A DNA stretch of 64,000 nt from Hymenobacter psychrotolerans DSM 18569 (GCF_900142395.1 NZ_FRAS01000010.1:87596-151595), one strand, 5' to 3'; counted from the stretch's first letter, positions 32,312-42,064 are shown. Numbers and translations: made by a program. The notes: a model not told the origin generated them from the sequence alone.

Positions 32312-32346
32312 AAAAAAGGCCCGCAGCTACGCCGCGGGCCTTTTTT
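32312..32346 (-). terminator. Intrinsic terminator
   Basis: AAAAAAGGCCCGC (32312-32324) pairs with GCGGGCCTTTTTT (32334-32346). It overlaps the stop of the short minus-strand reading frame ending at 32345, suggesting a transcribed unit ends there. Confidence 0.8.
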
Positions 32347-32666
32347 AATATACTGTAAATACGATGTTATCGGGCGTGCTGATGGTAGTTTCGATGGTCT
32401 CCCGCGCGCTGTCCTTTTTGCCGAGTGCCATACGCAAAGGCAGGAATCGGTCCTTGTCAGGCGGCACGGCTGGTGGCAGCTTCTGCAGGGGCCGGGAGGC
32501 GGCTGCTGCTGTGCAGCCGAGAGGCAGCAGCTGAGGTACTACGGTCGGGCTCAAGCTCCGCGGGGCGCTGGTTGCAAGCCAAATACTGTTGCTTGTTATG
32601 GGGTTGCTTGGCTTCCTGATAAGTCAGCGAATCGCTCAGGGCGAGGCTTGCGAATTGATACAGCAT
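32345..32666 (-). pseudogene. Possible small broken gene
   Basis: Two overlapping minus-strand frames. One (start 32666, MLYQFASLALSDSLTYQEAK) stops at 32457; the other runs on to 32345 (RFLPLRMALGKKDS ... NIVFTVY), ending on a terminator. Together they look like a single protein of about 105 residues split by a frameshift near 32460-32550. No family is recognised. Chance ORFs in a non-coding stretch are an alternative. Confidence 0.35.
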
Positions 32667-32916
32667 AGGAAAATCGGTTAGAAGGTGAGGCAGCTACAAA
32701 AGCAGACGCGCAAGAGCCCGTTTTATTGCAGCTGAAAACGAAATCGTAACATAGCAGCCTCATCCGCCGCTACTTTCGGCCGCCGTTTACCGGGCTATAG
32801 TGCAGCAGCTGGCAGGTTTGAGAAGTACGTAGAGCTGCGTGTTTTGGTACACTCATCCAACATATGGCATGCTTGTGCGTCAGCTTAGTAGTGCCACTCA
32901 CTTCGCCTCTAGTACA
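32667..32916. other. Intergenic region, 250 bp
   Basis: Less GC-rich spacer before the AraC-type gene. No gene or repeat seen; the AraC-type frame stays open upstream to 32839 but without conserved sequence. Confidence 0.5.
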
Positions 32917-33333
32917 ATGCCTACTCCCATCCCCAGGAAAATCCTGGCGCGCCAGCACCAGATTACCGCCGACTTCACCCGCCTCGTGCACGCCCATATA
33001 GACGATATAGTGGCCGGGCGGGCTACCGAGGCGCTGGAAATCCGGGATTTTGCCGGGCAGCTCTGCATTCATCCTACGCACCTGAGCAACATGCTCAAAC
33101 TTACCACCGGCGAGGCCCCCTGCGCTATCTACGAGCGGAAGCTGGTGGCCGTATCCAGGGAGTTGCTGAGCGACCCGCGCCAGTCGGTGGCGGCAGTAGC
33201 GGCCCGCCTCACCTACGACCCGTCCAACTTCACCAAGTTTTTCAAGCGTTTCGTGGGCGTCACGCCCCGGCAGTACCGGGAGGAGCTGTGGGCCGGGCAG
33301 CGGGCCGAAAAAACGGAAACTGTCACCAGTTAA
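32917..33333 (+). CDS. AraC-type HTH regulator (short)
   Basis: 138 residues from the ATG at 32917 (MPTPIPRK). It contains the two-helix AraC/XylS DNA-binding domain: FAGQLCIHPTHLSNMLKLTTGEAP and VAAVAARLTYDPSNFTKFFKRFVGVTPRQYRE. It lacks an effector-binding N-terminal domain. The SDR gene begins 75 bp downstream on the same strand and is a likely target or operon partner. Confidence 0.88.
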   Translation: MPTPIPRKILARQHQITADFTRLVHAHIDDIVAGRATEALEIRDFAGQLCIHPTHLSNMLKLTTGEAPCAIYERKLVAVSRELLSDPRQSVAAVAARLTYDPSNFTKFFKRFVGVTPRQYREELWAGQRAEKTETVTS

Positions 33334-33408
33334 TCTGAACTACTCACCAGAGCGGTGCGGCTTCAGGGCCGGACCTTTGCCTGCATCATTCAACCGCACC
33401 GGATCAGT

Positions 33409-34170
33409 ATGAGCACCACCAAAATAGCCCTGGTAACGGGCGGCAGCCGGGGCCTCGGCAAAAATATGGCCCAGCACCTGGCCCAGAAAGGCCTGGACGT
33501 TATCCTGACTTACCACAGCAAAAAGGACGAAGCGGAGGCCGTGGTGGCCGAATTGCAGGCCCTCGGCCGCAAAGCCGCCGCCCTGCAGCTGGATGCGTCC
33601 AACGTAGGCAGCTTCACGGGGTTCTTCGAGCAGGTGAAGGCCACGCTACGCGAAACCTTCGGCACCGACCGGTTCGATTTCCTCATCAACAACGCCGGCA
33701 CGGGCCTCTACCAACCCTACGGCCAGGTGACGGAGCAGCAGTTCGATGACATGCTGAACATCCATTTCAAAGGCCCGTTTTTCCTGACCCAGCAGGCGCT
33801 GCCCCTGATGAATGATGGCGGCGGTATCGTCAATATCTCCTCGGGCCTGACGCGCATCATCTACCCCAATTCCGCCACCTACGCCAGCATGAAGGCCGCC
33901 ATGGAGACGCTCACCAAGTACCAGGCGAAGGAACTGGCCGGGCGCCGCATCCGCGTAAACATTGTGGCTCCCGGCGCCATCGAAACCGACTTCGGTGGCG
34001 GCCGCACCCGCGACAACAAGGACGTAAACGCCCATATTGCCAGCCTCACGGCCATGGGCCGCGTGGGCCTGCCCACCGACGTCGGGCCCGTGGTAGCTTT
34101 CCTCTGCACCGAAGAAGCTGGCTGGATTGATGCCCAGCGCATCGAAGTATCAGGCGGGCAGGGCATCTGA
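33409..34170 (+). CDS. SDR family oxidoreductase
   Basis: 253 residues from the ATG at 33409. Rossmann motif TGGSRGLGKN (Gly-rich loop), NNAG strand (LINNAGTGLY), catalytic Ser in NISSGL and YASMKAA for the Tyr-x3-Lys pair, and PGAIETDF after it. A classical NAD(P)-dependent short-chain dehydrogenase; the substrate is unknown. It follows the AraC-type regulator and ends before a strong terminator. Confidence 0.9.
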   Translation: MSTTKIALVTGGSRGLGKNMAQHLAQKGLDVILTYHSKKDEAEAVVAELQALGRKAAALQLDASNVGSFTGFFEQVKATLRETFGTDRFDFLINNAGTGLYQPYGQVTEQQFDDMLNIHFKGPFFLTQQALPLMNDGGGIVNISSGLTRIIYPNSATYASMKAAMETLTKYQAKELAGRRIRVNIVAPGAIETDFGGGRTRDNKDVNAHIASLTAMGRVGLPTDVGPVVAFLCTEEAGWIDAQRIEVSGGQGI

Positions 34171-34187
34171 TTCTGCCGCCCCGCCCA

Positions 34188-34235
34188 CAACGACAACGGC
34201 CGCCTTCCTGGGTAGGAAGGCGGCCGTTGTCGTTG
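34188..34235. terminator. Bidirectional terminator, 22-bp stem
   Basis: 34188-34209 pairs perfectly with 34214-34235 around a 4-nt loop, between convergent genes. Confidence 0.85.
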
Positions 34236-34249
34236 CGGGCAGGGCGTAC

Positions 34250-34714
34250 TTACACGCGAAACAGCGGACGTTCCGGATTCCAGATGCCCCACGGAATCAT
34301 TACGAGCACCAGCAGCAGCGCAATCAGGAACCAGGTGAAGGCTTTCTTGTGCTTGAGCACCGGGTCAATGGCCTTTTTGGAAAGGCTGCGGCCTACCTGC
34401 GCCGCCACCACGGCCAGCAGCATGCCCACCAGGTGCTCAACGCCCCAGAAGCGGCCCATTGGGTCTTTCATGACAGCGCCACCGGCGGTTTCGAAAGCCT
34501 TCATCCCGAACGGACTCAGTCCGAAATACAGAATCAACCCCAGCAGCAGCTGCAGGTGCATAGATCCCACGAAGGCAGCGCCCATGCCGTTGTCGGCGCC
34601 CAGGTAGGGCTTGCGGCCCTGCCAGCCCGCAAAGGCCCGGAACAGAGCAATCAGGCCAAAAACGAGGACGAGCCAGCGCGTCCAGGAGTGTAGCAGCAGT
34701 ACGGTTGAGTACAT
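34250..34714 (-). CDS. Small cytochrome b-like membrane protein
   Basis: 154 residues with four hydrophobic helices. Conserved-looking His residues sit in LLLHSWTRW, SMHLQLLLG, VEHLVGML and KHKKAF, arranged as in small cytochrome b-type membrane proteins that bind haem between helices. No named family is certain. Membrane location is clear; haem binding is inferred. Confidence 0.72.
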   Translation of the reverse strand: MYSTVLLLHSWTRWLVLVFGLIALFRAFAGWQGRKPYLGADNGMGAAFVGSMHLQLLLGLILYFGLSPFGMKAFETAGGAVMKDPMGRFWGVEHLVGMLLAVVAAQVGRSLSKKAIDPVLKHKKAFTWFLIALLLVLVMIPWGIWNPERPLFRV

Positions 34715-34823
34715 AAGCAGAAATCAGTAGGTGAGGAGTTGAGCGGTAAAGGTCGGGGGCGCGGGCGAAAATGCCGCGCGGCTGCCGGGAAATTTGCGGT
34801 TGCGGCCGTTTGGGCCGGCCGGG

Positions 34824-35435
34824 TCAGGCCTCGCAGGAGAGCCCCGGGTTCTGTGGTTGCGCAGAGTCTCCGAACAGGCTGGGGGCCAGGTCGTGCTTGT
34901 GGCCCTCGAACGCAAAACGCTTTTCCTGCACAAATAACTCGCCTTCCTGCCGCAGAATAGCGAGGTTGTTGATGTTGAGCTTCAGGTTGAAGGTGTGCCG
35001 GTTGAGGTACTGCATCACGGGGCCCAGCAGCTCGGGCGTGGTGTCATGCAGAGCCAGCGAGATATGCGGCAGCCAGCAGTCGGGGCCACTGAACTTGTCG
35101 GTGCGCAGGCACAGAGGGGCCGTTACCTGCAGAATGCGCTGGTGCAGCAGGTTTAGGTCGTTGGAGCGCAGCACCGGAATGTAGATAACCGGATTGGGTC
35201 CCGGAAAAACGCCCAGCCCGGTGGTATGCGCCACAAACGGCCGCGTAGAGCGGGCCACATCGCGCAGCACCTGCTTCAGCGCCGACAGCTTGCGGACTCC
35301 CGCCAGCTGGTAGGTAATGTGCGGGTCCGGGGTAGCCTGCACATCATCAAGGCCGAACTCGGTTTCGAGACTTTTGATGAGGCGGTTGATACGCTCCGCG
35401 TTCTGCTGGTTCAAAAGGGAGGTGATGGCAAGCAT
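34824..35435 (-). CDS. 2'-5' RNA ligase / cyclic phosphodiesterase-like (LigT family)
   Basis: 203 residues from the ATG at 35435 (MLAITSLL); a GTG seven codons upstream is possible. The two HxT/S motifs of the 2H phosphoesterase family are present as HITYQL and HISLAL, about 100 residues apart. Such enzymes open 2',3'-cyclic phosphates. The first has Thr and the second Ser in the third position, so the active site is plausible. Confidence 0.85.
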   Translation of the reverse strand: MLAITSLLNQQNAERINRLIKSLETEFGLDDVQATPDPHITYQLAGVRKLSALKQVLRDVARSTRPFVAHTTGLGVFPGPNPVIYIPVLRSNDLNLLHQRILQVTAPLCLRTDKFSGPDCWLPHISLALHDTTPELLGPVMQYLNRHTFNLKLNINNLAILRQEGELFVQEKRFAFEGHKHDLAPSLFGDSAQPQNPGLSCEA

Positions 35436-35849
35436 AGGTTCTCTAACTGCTAACACAGGTGGTTGGTTGGCCTTCGGGCCGGCCGCCGGCTTAAAAATAG
35501 TGACTGAAGCCCACTATGCTGAGGTAAGACAAGCCGCCGGCCGGCCGGCCAGGGCCGGCACTATGCCTCGGAAGGGTTGTGCGGAAGTGGTACGCTGCAG
35601 GCCGGCGGGCGTAAGCGGGCCCCAAGGTAGACCGTTCGGTTCGGATTCGGGCTTCTGCTCAGCCAGGGCGTGTGGACAGCAAAGAAAAAACGGTCATTCC
35701 GAGCTTGTCGAGGAATGCCGGCCTGTTGTGGAGCTGGTTGCTCTACCTGGCTATACAGCCTAGGCCGGCTCAAAACAATAACTAGCTGGCTGGCTTAACC
35801 ATCAGTCTGTTTCCTTCCGTAAGGGGAGGGCTATTACCTGGTTTGTGTC
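35436..35849. other. Intergenic region with a half repeat
   Basis: GC-rich spacer with GCCGGCC-type runs and, at 35693-35719, a sequence GTCATTCCGAGCTTGTCGAGG that matches one arm of the dispersed palindromic family; no opposite arm is present. No gene is supported. Confidence 0.5.
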
Positions 35850-37447
35850 TGAGCCTGCTGTTATTTCTTCGCTGCGTCTACTGCCACCGCGCCGCGCCGC
35901 CGGTGGGGCAGGAACATTCTGCTGCTACTGCTGTCCCTGGTTGGGCTGGGAGTAGTGGCCGTCGTGTTTTTTCTGGACCCCTGGCCGCACCGCACCCTCG
36001 AAGACCAGGTAGCCACCGCCAGCCGGGGCCGCTACCAGCTGCGTATCGGGGAGCTGAAAACCAGCCTCTGGCAAGGCGCCGCCACCGTGCGCCACGTGCA
36101 ACTCTTCACCGCCGCCACCAGCCCCGCCGCCGACACTACCACGCTACCGGATATCCGCCTCGACCTGGGCGAACTGCGCGTGACGGGCACGTTACGCTGC
36201 CGGCTCAGGCGCCGCCGCCGCCGCACCAGCTGCTGGCGCCGTATCTGCCGCGCATCAGGGTGGCGGGCGTGCGCCTGACGGGAGGGCGCCTGCGCGTGGC
36301 GGGCACAGAGTGGGCCCCGGCCGTGCAGAATATAAACCTCCGTGCTGCCGGCCTGCACATAGGGCCCAATGCCTACAACGCGCCCGGCTTCCTCTATTAC
36401 GCCCGCTCCTGGCAGGTGCAGACGGGCCGCGCCCGGGTCGCTTTCAACGCGCCGTACTACCGCCTGGCTGTCGGCTCGATGCGCCTGGACACGCGGCAGC
36501 AGACCCTGGTGCTGGGGCTGGTGCAAATGGCGCCCACCATGACCGTAGCAGAGCAGGCCCGTCGCAAAGGGCATCAGGCTGCGCACGTTACGCTTCGGCT
36601 ACCTGAGCTGGCGCTGCAGGGCCTCGATTTTCCGGCACTGCTGCGCCGGGGCAGCCTGCGCGCCCGGCAGCTGGACCTGCGGAACGGCCGTATCGTCACC
36701 AGCAGCGACGGGCGCTTTCCCGTCAATCCCCGGCAGTCGGTGGCTACGCCTGAGGCCATTGGTCGGCTGCCATTTCGGGTAGATGTGCGACAGGCGCGCA
36801 TTACCAACGCCGGAATCCGCATGATTTACCGCTCCCCACGCAGTGCGCAAATCGGCGTTATGGCTATTCAGGAGCTCACGGCTACTCTGCGCAACATCAG
36901 CAACGACCCGCGCCACATGAGCGCCGCTACGCCCATGACCGGCGAGGCGACGGGCGTGCTGCAAAAGAAAAGCCATGCCCGCCTCCGGCTGCAGGCCAAC
37001 CTGCTCGACCCCGCCGGCCGCCACACGCTGCAGGGGGGCTTTTCGGCGGCTCCTCTGGCCATGCTCAACCCCATGGTGGTGCCCACGCGCGGTATTCGGC
37101 TCCGCAGCGGCCAGATCGAGCAGATCCGGTTTGAAATGCAGCTGGACCGGCAGCAGGCCCGGGGCACCATGTGGGCGCAGTACTATGGCCTCAAGCTCGA
37201 CCTGCTCAACAAAAAGAACAAACGCGGCGTGCTGCACCGGGTGGGCACTACCCTGGCCAACGGCGTGTTCCTGCGCGACAACAACCCCCGCCAACCCGGC
37301 CAGGAGCTGCAAACCGGGCAGATGAACTCGGACCGGCAGCTGCGCTTCTCGGTGTTCTCGCTGTGGCGGCAGGGGCTGGTCAGTGGGCTGCTCAACAGCG
37401 CCGGCGTGCCGAAGCCCTTGGCCAAAAAGCTCAGCGAAGCCGAATAA
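35850..37447 (+). pseudogene. AsmA-like / DUF748-type membrane-anchored protein, frameshifted
   Basis: The N-terminal part is read in one frame: RNILLLLLSLVGLGVVAVVFF (TM), then LDPWPHRTLEDQVATASRG, to about 36185. The remaining roughly 410 residues (LLAPYLPRIRVAGVRLTGGRLRVAG onward) are in another frame, so a frameshift lies at about 36184-36215. No ATG, GTG or TTG precedes the TM segment in its own frame; a GCG stands where a start would be expected at 35874. The C-terminal half, with LRPEL-like repeats, is intact. Either a decayed gene or sequencing errors. It resembles AsmA-type envelope proteins that act in lipid traffic. Confidence 0.7.
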
Positions 37448-37570
37448 GAACCTTGCGCAGCAACCAGCTACATACAAGCGGGCCGGCTGCCGCCGAAAAA
37501 ATAAAGGCTTGAGCTATGAGCTGAACCGTAAAGGCGGAAGCGGATGAAGTCCGGGAGTTGAACTCTTCCC

Positions 37571-37578
37571 TATTTTTG
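37571..37578 (+). promoter_or_regulatory. -7 element TATTTTTG
   Basis: Perfect TAnnTTTG match about 72 nt upstream of the ATG at 37651. Confidence 0.5.
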
Positions 37579-37650
37579 TGCATTGGCTGAATTACGCGTC
37601 CTGCTGTTGAATCGTGCTGAGACTTACCCCACGCTACCCACGCTTCTTTT

Positions 37651-38013
37651 ATGTCTGAAACCTTATTCGATGTCAACCTGCAGCAGCTGCCCGAGGAGTA
37701 CCTCACCGGCGACTGGTGCGTGGCCGACCGGGTGCTGAATCGGAACAATCCGGATACGCCGCTGGCACGGGCCACACGGGTTTCGTTGCAGCCCGGCACG
37801 CTGCAAGTGCAGTCCTCCGAGCTGGACGACTCAGGGCACTGGAGTATGGAGCGCGACTCACTGCTGAGCCGGCCGTATCTGGAGCTGAGCCTGCTCCGGG
37901 AAGAAACCCGCGCCCTCATCACCCGCCTGCGCCGCTCCACCGACGGCCAGCACAGCCAACTCAACCTGTATTTTCAGTCGGGCATGGAAATCCAGCTCGC
38001 CCGTCCTTGCTAA
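37651..38013 (+). CDS. Hypothetical protein
   Basis: 120 residues, soluble. Parts such as YLTGDWCVADRVLNRNN and SGHWSMERDSLLSRPYLELSLLREETRALI give a lipocalin-like, beta-rich impression (a GxW near the start), but no family is assigned. It is 13 bp upstream of the PAS gene and probably co-transcribed. Confidence 0.7.
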   Translation: MSETLFDVNLQQLPEEYLTGDWCVADRVLNRNNPDTPLARATRVSLQPGTLQVQSSELDDSGHWSMERDSLLSRPYLELSLLREETRALITRLRRSTDGQHSQLNLYFQSGMEIQLARPC

Positions 38014-38026
38014 GCTTTTTGTGTTT

Positions 38027-38566
38027 ATGAACGCCGCATCTATCTCCAACGAAGAAAAACTGCGCCTTCAGGCCGAAGACCGATTCCGCTTCCTGGTCGA
38101 CTTTATTCCGCAGCTGGTTTGGTTCACCGACGCCACCGGGTTCCACACCTATTTCAACCAGCGCTGGACCGATTTTACGGGCTATACCCTGGCCGACAGC
38201 GTCGGGCCTGACATGTGGAACAACCTGCTGCACCCCGACGACCGGCAGCGCGCCCGCGACGTATGGGGCCATTCCCTGGCTACCGGCGAGTTCTACGAAA
38301 TCGAGTACCGCTTCAAAGACAAGAATGGCGGCTACCGCTGGTTTCTGGGCCAGGCCCAGCCCCAGTTCGACGAAAACGGCCAGATAGCGCAGTGGTACGG
38401 CACCTGCACCGATATTCAGGAGCAAAAGGAAACCGAGTTTGCGCTTCGCAAGCGGGAGCAGGAGCTGGAGCGCGCCTACTCCGACCTGGAAGTGAAAGTG
38501 ACGTTCCGCAACCTGGAGCTGGAGCGCGAAGTGCAGGAGCTGCGCCGCCAACTGGCCCAGCAATAA
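38027..38566 (+). CDS. PAS/PAC domain protein
   Basis: 179 residues from the ATG at 38027. A single PAS fold (about 17-130) has FIPQLVWFTDATGFHTYFNQRWTDFTGY, LHPDDRQRARDVW and a PAC end (GTCTDIQEQKE). A coiled C-terminal segment (EQELERAYSDLEVKVTFRNLE) ends the protein, with no kinase or output domain. It may be a stand-alone sensor or an adaptor for another kinase. Confidence 0.88.
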   Translation: MNAASISNEEKLRLQAEDRFRFLVDFIPQLVWFTDATGFHTYFNQRWTDFTGYTLADSVGPDMWNNLLHPDDRQRARDVWGHSLATGEFYEIEYRFKDKNGGYRWFLGQAQPQFDENGQIAQWYGTCTDIQEQKETEFALRKREQELERAYSDLEVKVTFRNLELEREVQELRRQLAQQ

Positions 38567-38585
38567 ACCCAGCCCTACAGCACGC

Positions 38586-38621
38586 AAAAAAGGCGGCCTC
38601 TACGCAGAGGCCGCCTTTTTT
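38586..38621. terminator. Bidirectional terminator
   Basis: 16-bp stem (38586-38601 with 38606-38621), core AAGGCGGCCTCT, between convergent genes. Confidence 0.85.
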
Positions 38622-38642
38622 GTGCGTTCCAGCCCAGACGGG

Positions 38643-39658
38643 CTAGAAAGTCACTTTTACAATACTGAACTGCGCCACGGGAGGCTGCTGATTGGCCTGC
38701 AGCGCATTGAGGTTGGAGTAGAGCACGTAGCTGTCGGCGCCTGCGCGGCGGGCCAGTGTGGTGGGGTACTGGGGCTGCGTAGTGAAGGTGCCGCTGGTAG
38801 TGGCCGTGGCCCAGCCATCAGTAGTAGTCAGGCGGTACACTTTGGCCTGGGCGTTGGTCACGACCTGCAGCGTGGTGTTGTTCTGGAGCAGCAAGCCGTC
38901 GGCGGCCCGCAGGTTCTGGCTGGTCGTCACGCGGGTGAGCCCGGCAGGGTTGCTGAGCGGGATTTTGAACAGCGCGCCTTCATTGGACTTGGCCACCAGC
39001 AGATACCCGTCCGGGTGAAACACGATGCCGTTGAGCCCGAATGCGCCGGCCGGCGCGCCCAGCTGCGCATTTTCCAGGAAGATGGAAGCTACGCCCTGCG
39101 CATCAACTTTGTAGATAACGGGCGCAAAGCTGTCGGTGATGTACGCGTTGCCCTGGGTGTCTACGGCTACATCATTGGCGAAATGGTTGGGCGCCGAACT
39201 CAGGCTGCCCAGGTCCACACTCCGGATCAGCTGGCCATTGTCGCGGTTGAGGATAACGAGGCGGGCCAGTTTGCGCAGCGTAGCCGCCGAGGTGCGCTGC
39301 TGGTTGTAGCCCGGGTCCGATACGGCCACCAGCAGCCGGTTGCGGCTGTCGTCGAGGTACATGCCGATGCTGGAAACCAATGCTGCGTCGGTAGCCAAGG
39401 GCGTATAGCTGCCATTATCCTGCACGAAACCCACGGTGCCGGCCGTCTGGGAGCCTACAGAAAGCGGCTGTTTTGGGCGTCGTACTGCACGCCTTCGGGG
39501 TAGAGGTTGGGCTGCGTAAAAGCTACGACTTCCGGCAGCGGCGCCGGGTCGGGCGGTACCCGGTCGTCGTCATCGTTGCAGGCCGTAATGAGCAGGCCGC
39601 CCAGCACAACAGGCGCAGCCAGGCGGGCGAAAAGAGGGGAAATCCGGAAAGAGGACAT
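38643..39658 (-). pseudogene. SMP-30/NHL-like lipoprotein with a single-base frameshift
   Basis: The start at 39658 (MSSFRISPLF) gives a lipoprotein signal with lipobox LITAC and then acidic DDDD. The frame stops at 39455 after YDAQNSRFL. In the adjacent frame the protein continues at once with VGSQTAGTVGFVQDNG and runs through a six-bladed propeller (NHFANDVAVDTQGNAYITDS, LNGIVFHPDGYLLVAKSNEG, AADGLLLQNNTTLQVVTN) to 38643. Inserting one G in CTG-TAG near 39456 restores the gene. Recent inactivation or a sequencing error. Confidence 0.8.
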
Positions 39659-39803
39659 GTAACGGTAGCTGATAAGGCAATAACACCTGCTAGCGGACAC
39701 GGGAAAGGGGCGGCGCCAGGTGCGTGTAAGATTGCGCCGTGCCGTGTCTGGTCAGCCAACTATTCGCCGGCCAGTGTGTTGGGCTAAGGCAAAGCCCCGC
39801 CTC

Positions 39804-39977
39804 ATGCCCAGCCCGAAAAAGCCCGTCAAAGGAAACCTGCCCACCAAAATCTGCCTCACCTGCGGCCGCCCATTCGAGTACCGCAAAAAGTGGCGCAACA
39901 GCTGGGAGGAGGTGAAATACTGCGGCGAAAAGTGCCAGCGCAACCGCCCGAAACCACTCCCGGCTCCAGCCCCCTGA
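39804..39977 (+). CDS. DUF2256 small zinc-binding protein
   Basis: 57 residues from the ATG at 39804 (MPSPKKPVKG). The core KICLTCGRPFEYRKKWRNSWEEVKYCGEKCQRN matches DUF2256, with four Cys that could hold zinc. The gene often accompanies photolyase/cryptochrome genes, but here it stands alone before the amidase. Confidence 0.9.
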   Translation: MPSPKKPVKGNLPTKICLTCGRPFEYRKKWRNSWEEVKYCGEKCQRNRPKPLPAPAP

Positions 39978-40029
39978 AGTGGCTGCCACGGCGCCCCTAT
40001 CTGTTCTATCTTACCCGAAAAATTCCCTC

Positions 40030-41658
40030 ATGAACCGAAGAATATTCCTGCGCAACAGTTCCCTGGCCGGGCTGGCCCTTTCCACGTTTGCGCTTGACGC
40101 CTGCTCGTCGCAGGACAAACCCGCGGCTGCCGCGGCTGCTACCGGAGTAGCGCCCAACGACACGTTTGCGCTGCACGAGGCCACTATTGCGGAATTGCAG
40201 GAGCTGATGAGCAGCGGCAAACAAACGGCCCGCTCCATCACGGAGCTCTACCTGAAGCGCATTGCTGCCATCGACCAGGCCGGCCCCACGCTGAAAGCGG
40301 TGCTGGAAACCAACCCCGACGCCCTGGCCATAGCCGACCAGCTCGACCAGGAGCGCAAAGCGGGCAAGCTGCGCGGCCCGCTGCACGGCATTCCGGTGCT
40401 CGTGAAAGACAATATCGATACGGCCGACCAGCAGCAAACCACGGCCGGTTCCGTAGCCTTGGCCGGGCACAAAGCCGCGCAGGACGCTTTCATCATTAAA
40501 AAGCTGCGCGAGGCGGGTGCCATTGTGCTGGGCAAAACCAACCTGAGCGAGTGGGCCAATTTCCGCTCTACGCGCAGCACCAGCGGCTGGAGCAGCCGCG
40601 GCGGCCAGACCAAAAACCCGTACATCCTCGACCGGACGCCCAGCGGCTCCAGCTCCGGCTCGGGTGCGGCGGTGGCGGCCAACCTGTGCGCCGTGGCCAT
40701 CGGCACCGAAACCGATGGCTCGGTGGTGTCGCCGGCTTCGTGCAGCGGTTTGGTCGGCATCAAGCCCACGGTAGGGCTGCTGAGCCGCTCCGGCATCATC
40801 CCGATTTCCGCCACCCAAGACACGGCCGGCCCCATGGCCCGCACCGTTCGCGACGCGGCGCTGCTGCTGGGCGCATTGGCCGGAGTAGATGCTGCCGATG
40901 CCGTGACGCAGCAAAGTGCCGGCAAAGCCCAGCCCGACTACACGAAGTTTCTGGATGCCAGCGCCCTGAAAGGAAAGCGCCTGGGCGTGGAAAAAGGCCA
41001 CCTGAAAGGCAACTCCGACGCAGTGCCGCTGCTGCAGGCGGCCGTGGCACTGCTCCGGGCCCAGGGCGCCACGGTGGTAGAAGTGGAGGTGGAAAAGCTG
41101 ACGGACCCGCTGGGCGAGGCGGAATACGACGTGCTGCTCTACGAGTTCAAGGACGGGTTGAACAAGTACCTGGCCGGCGCCAATGCCTCCGTCAAATCGT
41201 TGGCTGATGTTATCCGGTTCAATGCTGAGAATAAGCCGAAGGCTATGCCGTTTTTCCAGCAGGAAATTCTGGAAGCTTCCGAGAAGACTGAGGGCCTGCA
41301 AAGCGCCAAATATCAGGCCGCCCTACGCAAGTCGCACGGCGGCGCCCAGGCGGCGCTGGATGCCGTGCTGCGCGAAAACCGCCTCGATGCTGTAGTAGCC
41401 GTCACCAACGGCCCCGCGCCCTGCCTCGACCTCATCAACGGCGACTCCTGGAAGGGCCCCGGCTTTTCCTCGCCCGCGGCCATGGCCGGCTACCCGCACA
41501 TCACCGTCCCGATGGGGCAGGCGCACGGCCTGCCGGTGGGGCTCTCGTTTGTGGGCGGCGCGTATCAGGAGCCGGTGCTGCTGGCGCTGGCCTATGCCTA
41601 CGAGCAGGCCTCGAAGCAGCGCAACGCTCCCGAGTTCCGGGCGCCATTCGTAGGCTAA
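40030..41658 (+). CDS. Amidase-signature family protein, Tat-exported
   Basis: 542 residues from the ATG at 40030. The N-terminus MNRRIFLRNSSLAGLAL is a twin-arginine-type signal followed by a lipobox-like LDAC. The Ser-Ser-Lys catalytic triad is visible: the Lys in LVKDNIDT, the glycine- and Ser-rich GSSSGSGAAVAANL and the nucleophile region GTETDGSVVSPASC. Related to GatA, but export and lone position argue for a general periplasmic amidase. A strong terminator follows. Confidence 0.9.
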   Translation: MNRRIFLRNSSLAGLALSTFALDACSSQDKPAAAAAATGVAPNDTFALHEATIAELQELMSSGKQTARSITELYLKRIAAIDQAGPTLKAVLETNPDALAIADQLDQERKAGKLRGPLHGIPVLVKDNIDTADQQQTTAGSVALAGHKAAQDAFIIKKLREAGAIVLGKTNLSEWANFRSTRSTSGWSSRGGQTKNPYILDRTPSGSSSGSGAAVAANLCAVAIGTETDGSVVSPASCSGLVGIKPTVGLLSRSGIIPISATQDTAGPMARTVRDAALLLGALAGVDAADAVTQQSAGKAQPDYTKFLDASALKGKRLGVEKGHLKGNSDAVPLLQAAVALLRAQGATVVEVEVEKLTDPLGEAEYDVLLYEFKDGLNKYLAGANASVKSLADVIRFNAENKPKAMPFFQQEILEASEKTEGLQSAKYQAALRKSHGGAQAALDAVLRENRLDAVVAVTNGPAPCLDLINGDSWKGPGFSSPAAMAGYPHITVPMGQAHGLPVGLSFVGGAYQEPVLLALAYAYEQASKQRNAPEFRAPFVG

Positions 41659-41685
41659 GCCGCCCCCTTGCCTGATTGCCACGCA

Positions 41686-41728
41686 ACAAAAATGCCCTCC
41701 GAACCCAAGGCTCAGAGGGCATTTTTGT
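41686..41728. terminator. Bidirectional terminator
   Basis: ACAAAAATGCCCTC (41686-41699) pairs with GAGGGCATTTTTGT (41715-41728), between convergent genes. Confidence 0.85.
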
Positions 41729-41743
41729 AGATATAGCAGCAAG

Positions 41744-41977
41744 CTATTTGTCGTCTTCCGACGCCTCGCGCGGGGCTTTGCTGGTGGCGGAAGACGCACT
41801 GCCGGAGCCCCCTTCGTCGCCTTGCTCATCGTCGAGGTTCAGCTCGTAGCCGCCGCTGCCGTAGCTGGGGCGGCCGCTGCTCTGGCCTACCGTGCCGCCG
41901 TCCTGCTGGCCTTTGGCAGCCTGGGCGGTGCGGTCATCGTTTTCTTCGGGCGTCTGGGCGGGGGCGTTGGTTGCCAT
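41744..41977 (-). CDS. Small acidic, probably disordered protein
   Basis: 77 residues, rich in Gly, Ser, Glu and Asp (LDDEQGDEGGSG). It has no signal peptide, TM helix or recognisable domain. Its clear start and the terminator-flanked position support a real gene. Function unknown. Confidence 0.6.
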   Translation of the reverse strand: MATNAPAQTPEENDDRTAQAAKGQQDGGTVGQSSGRPSYGSGGYELNLDDEQGDEGGSGSASSATSKAPREASEDDK

Positions 41978-42064
41978 AGTCTGGGTGCGTAAGGGATGGA
42001 TAGATGCACTCCTATACGAGCCTTCCGCACACTACAGCCAACTCGGCCCGCCGTTCTGTACCAC

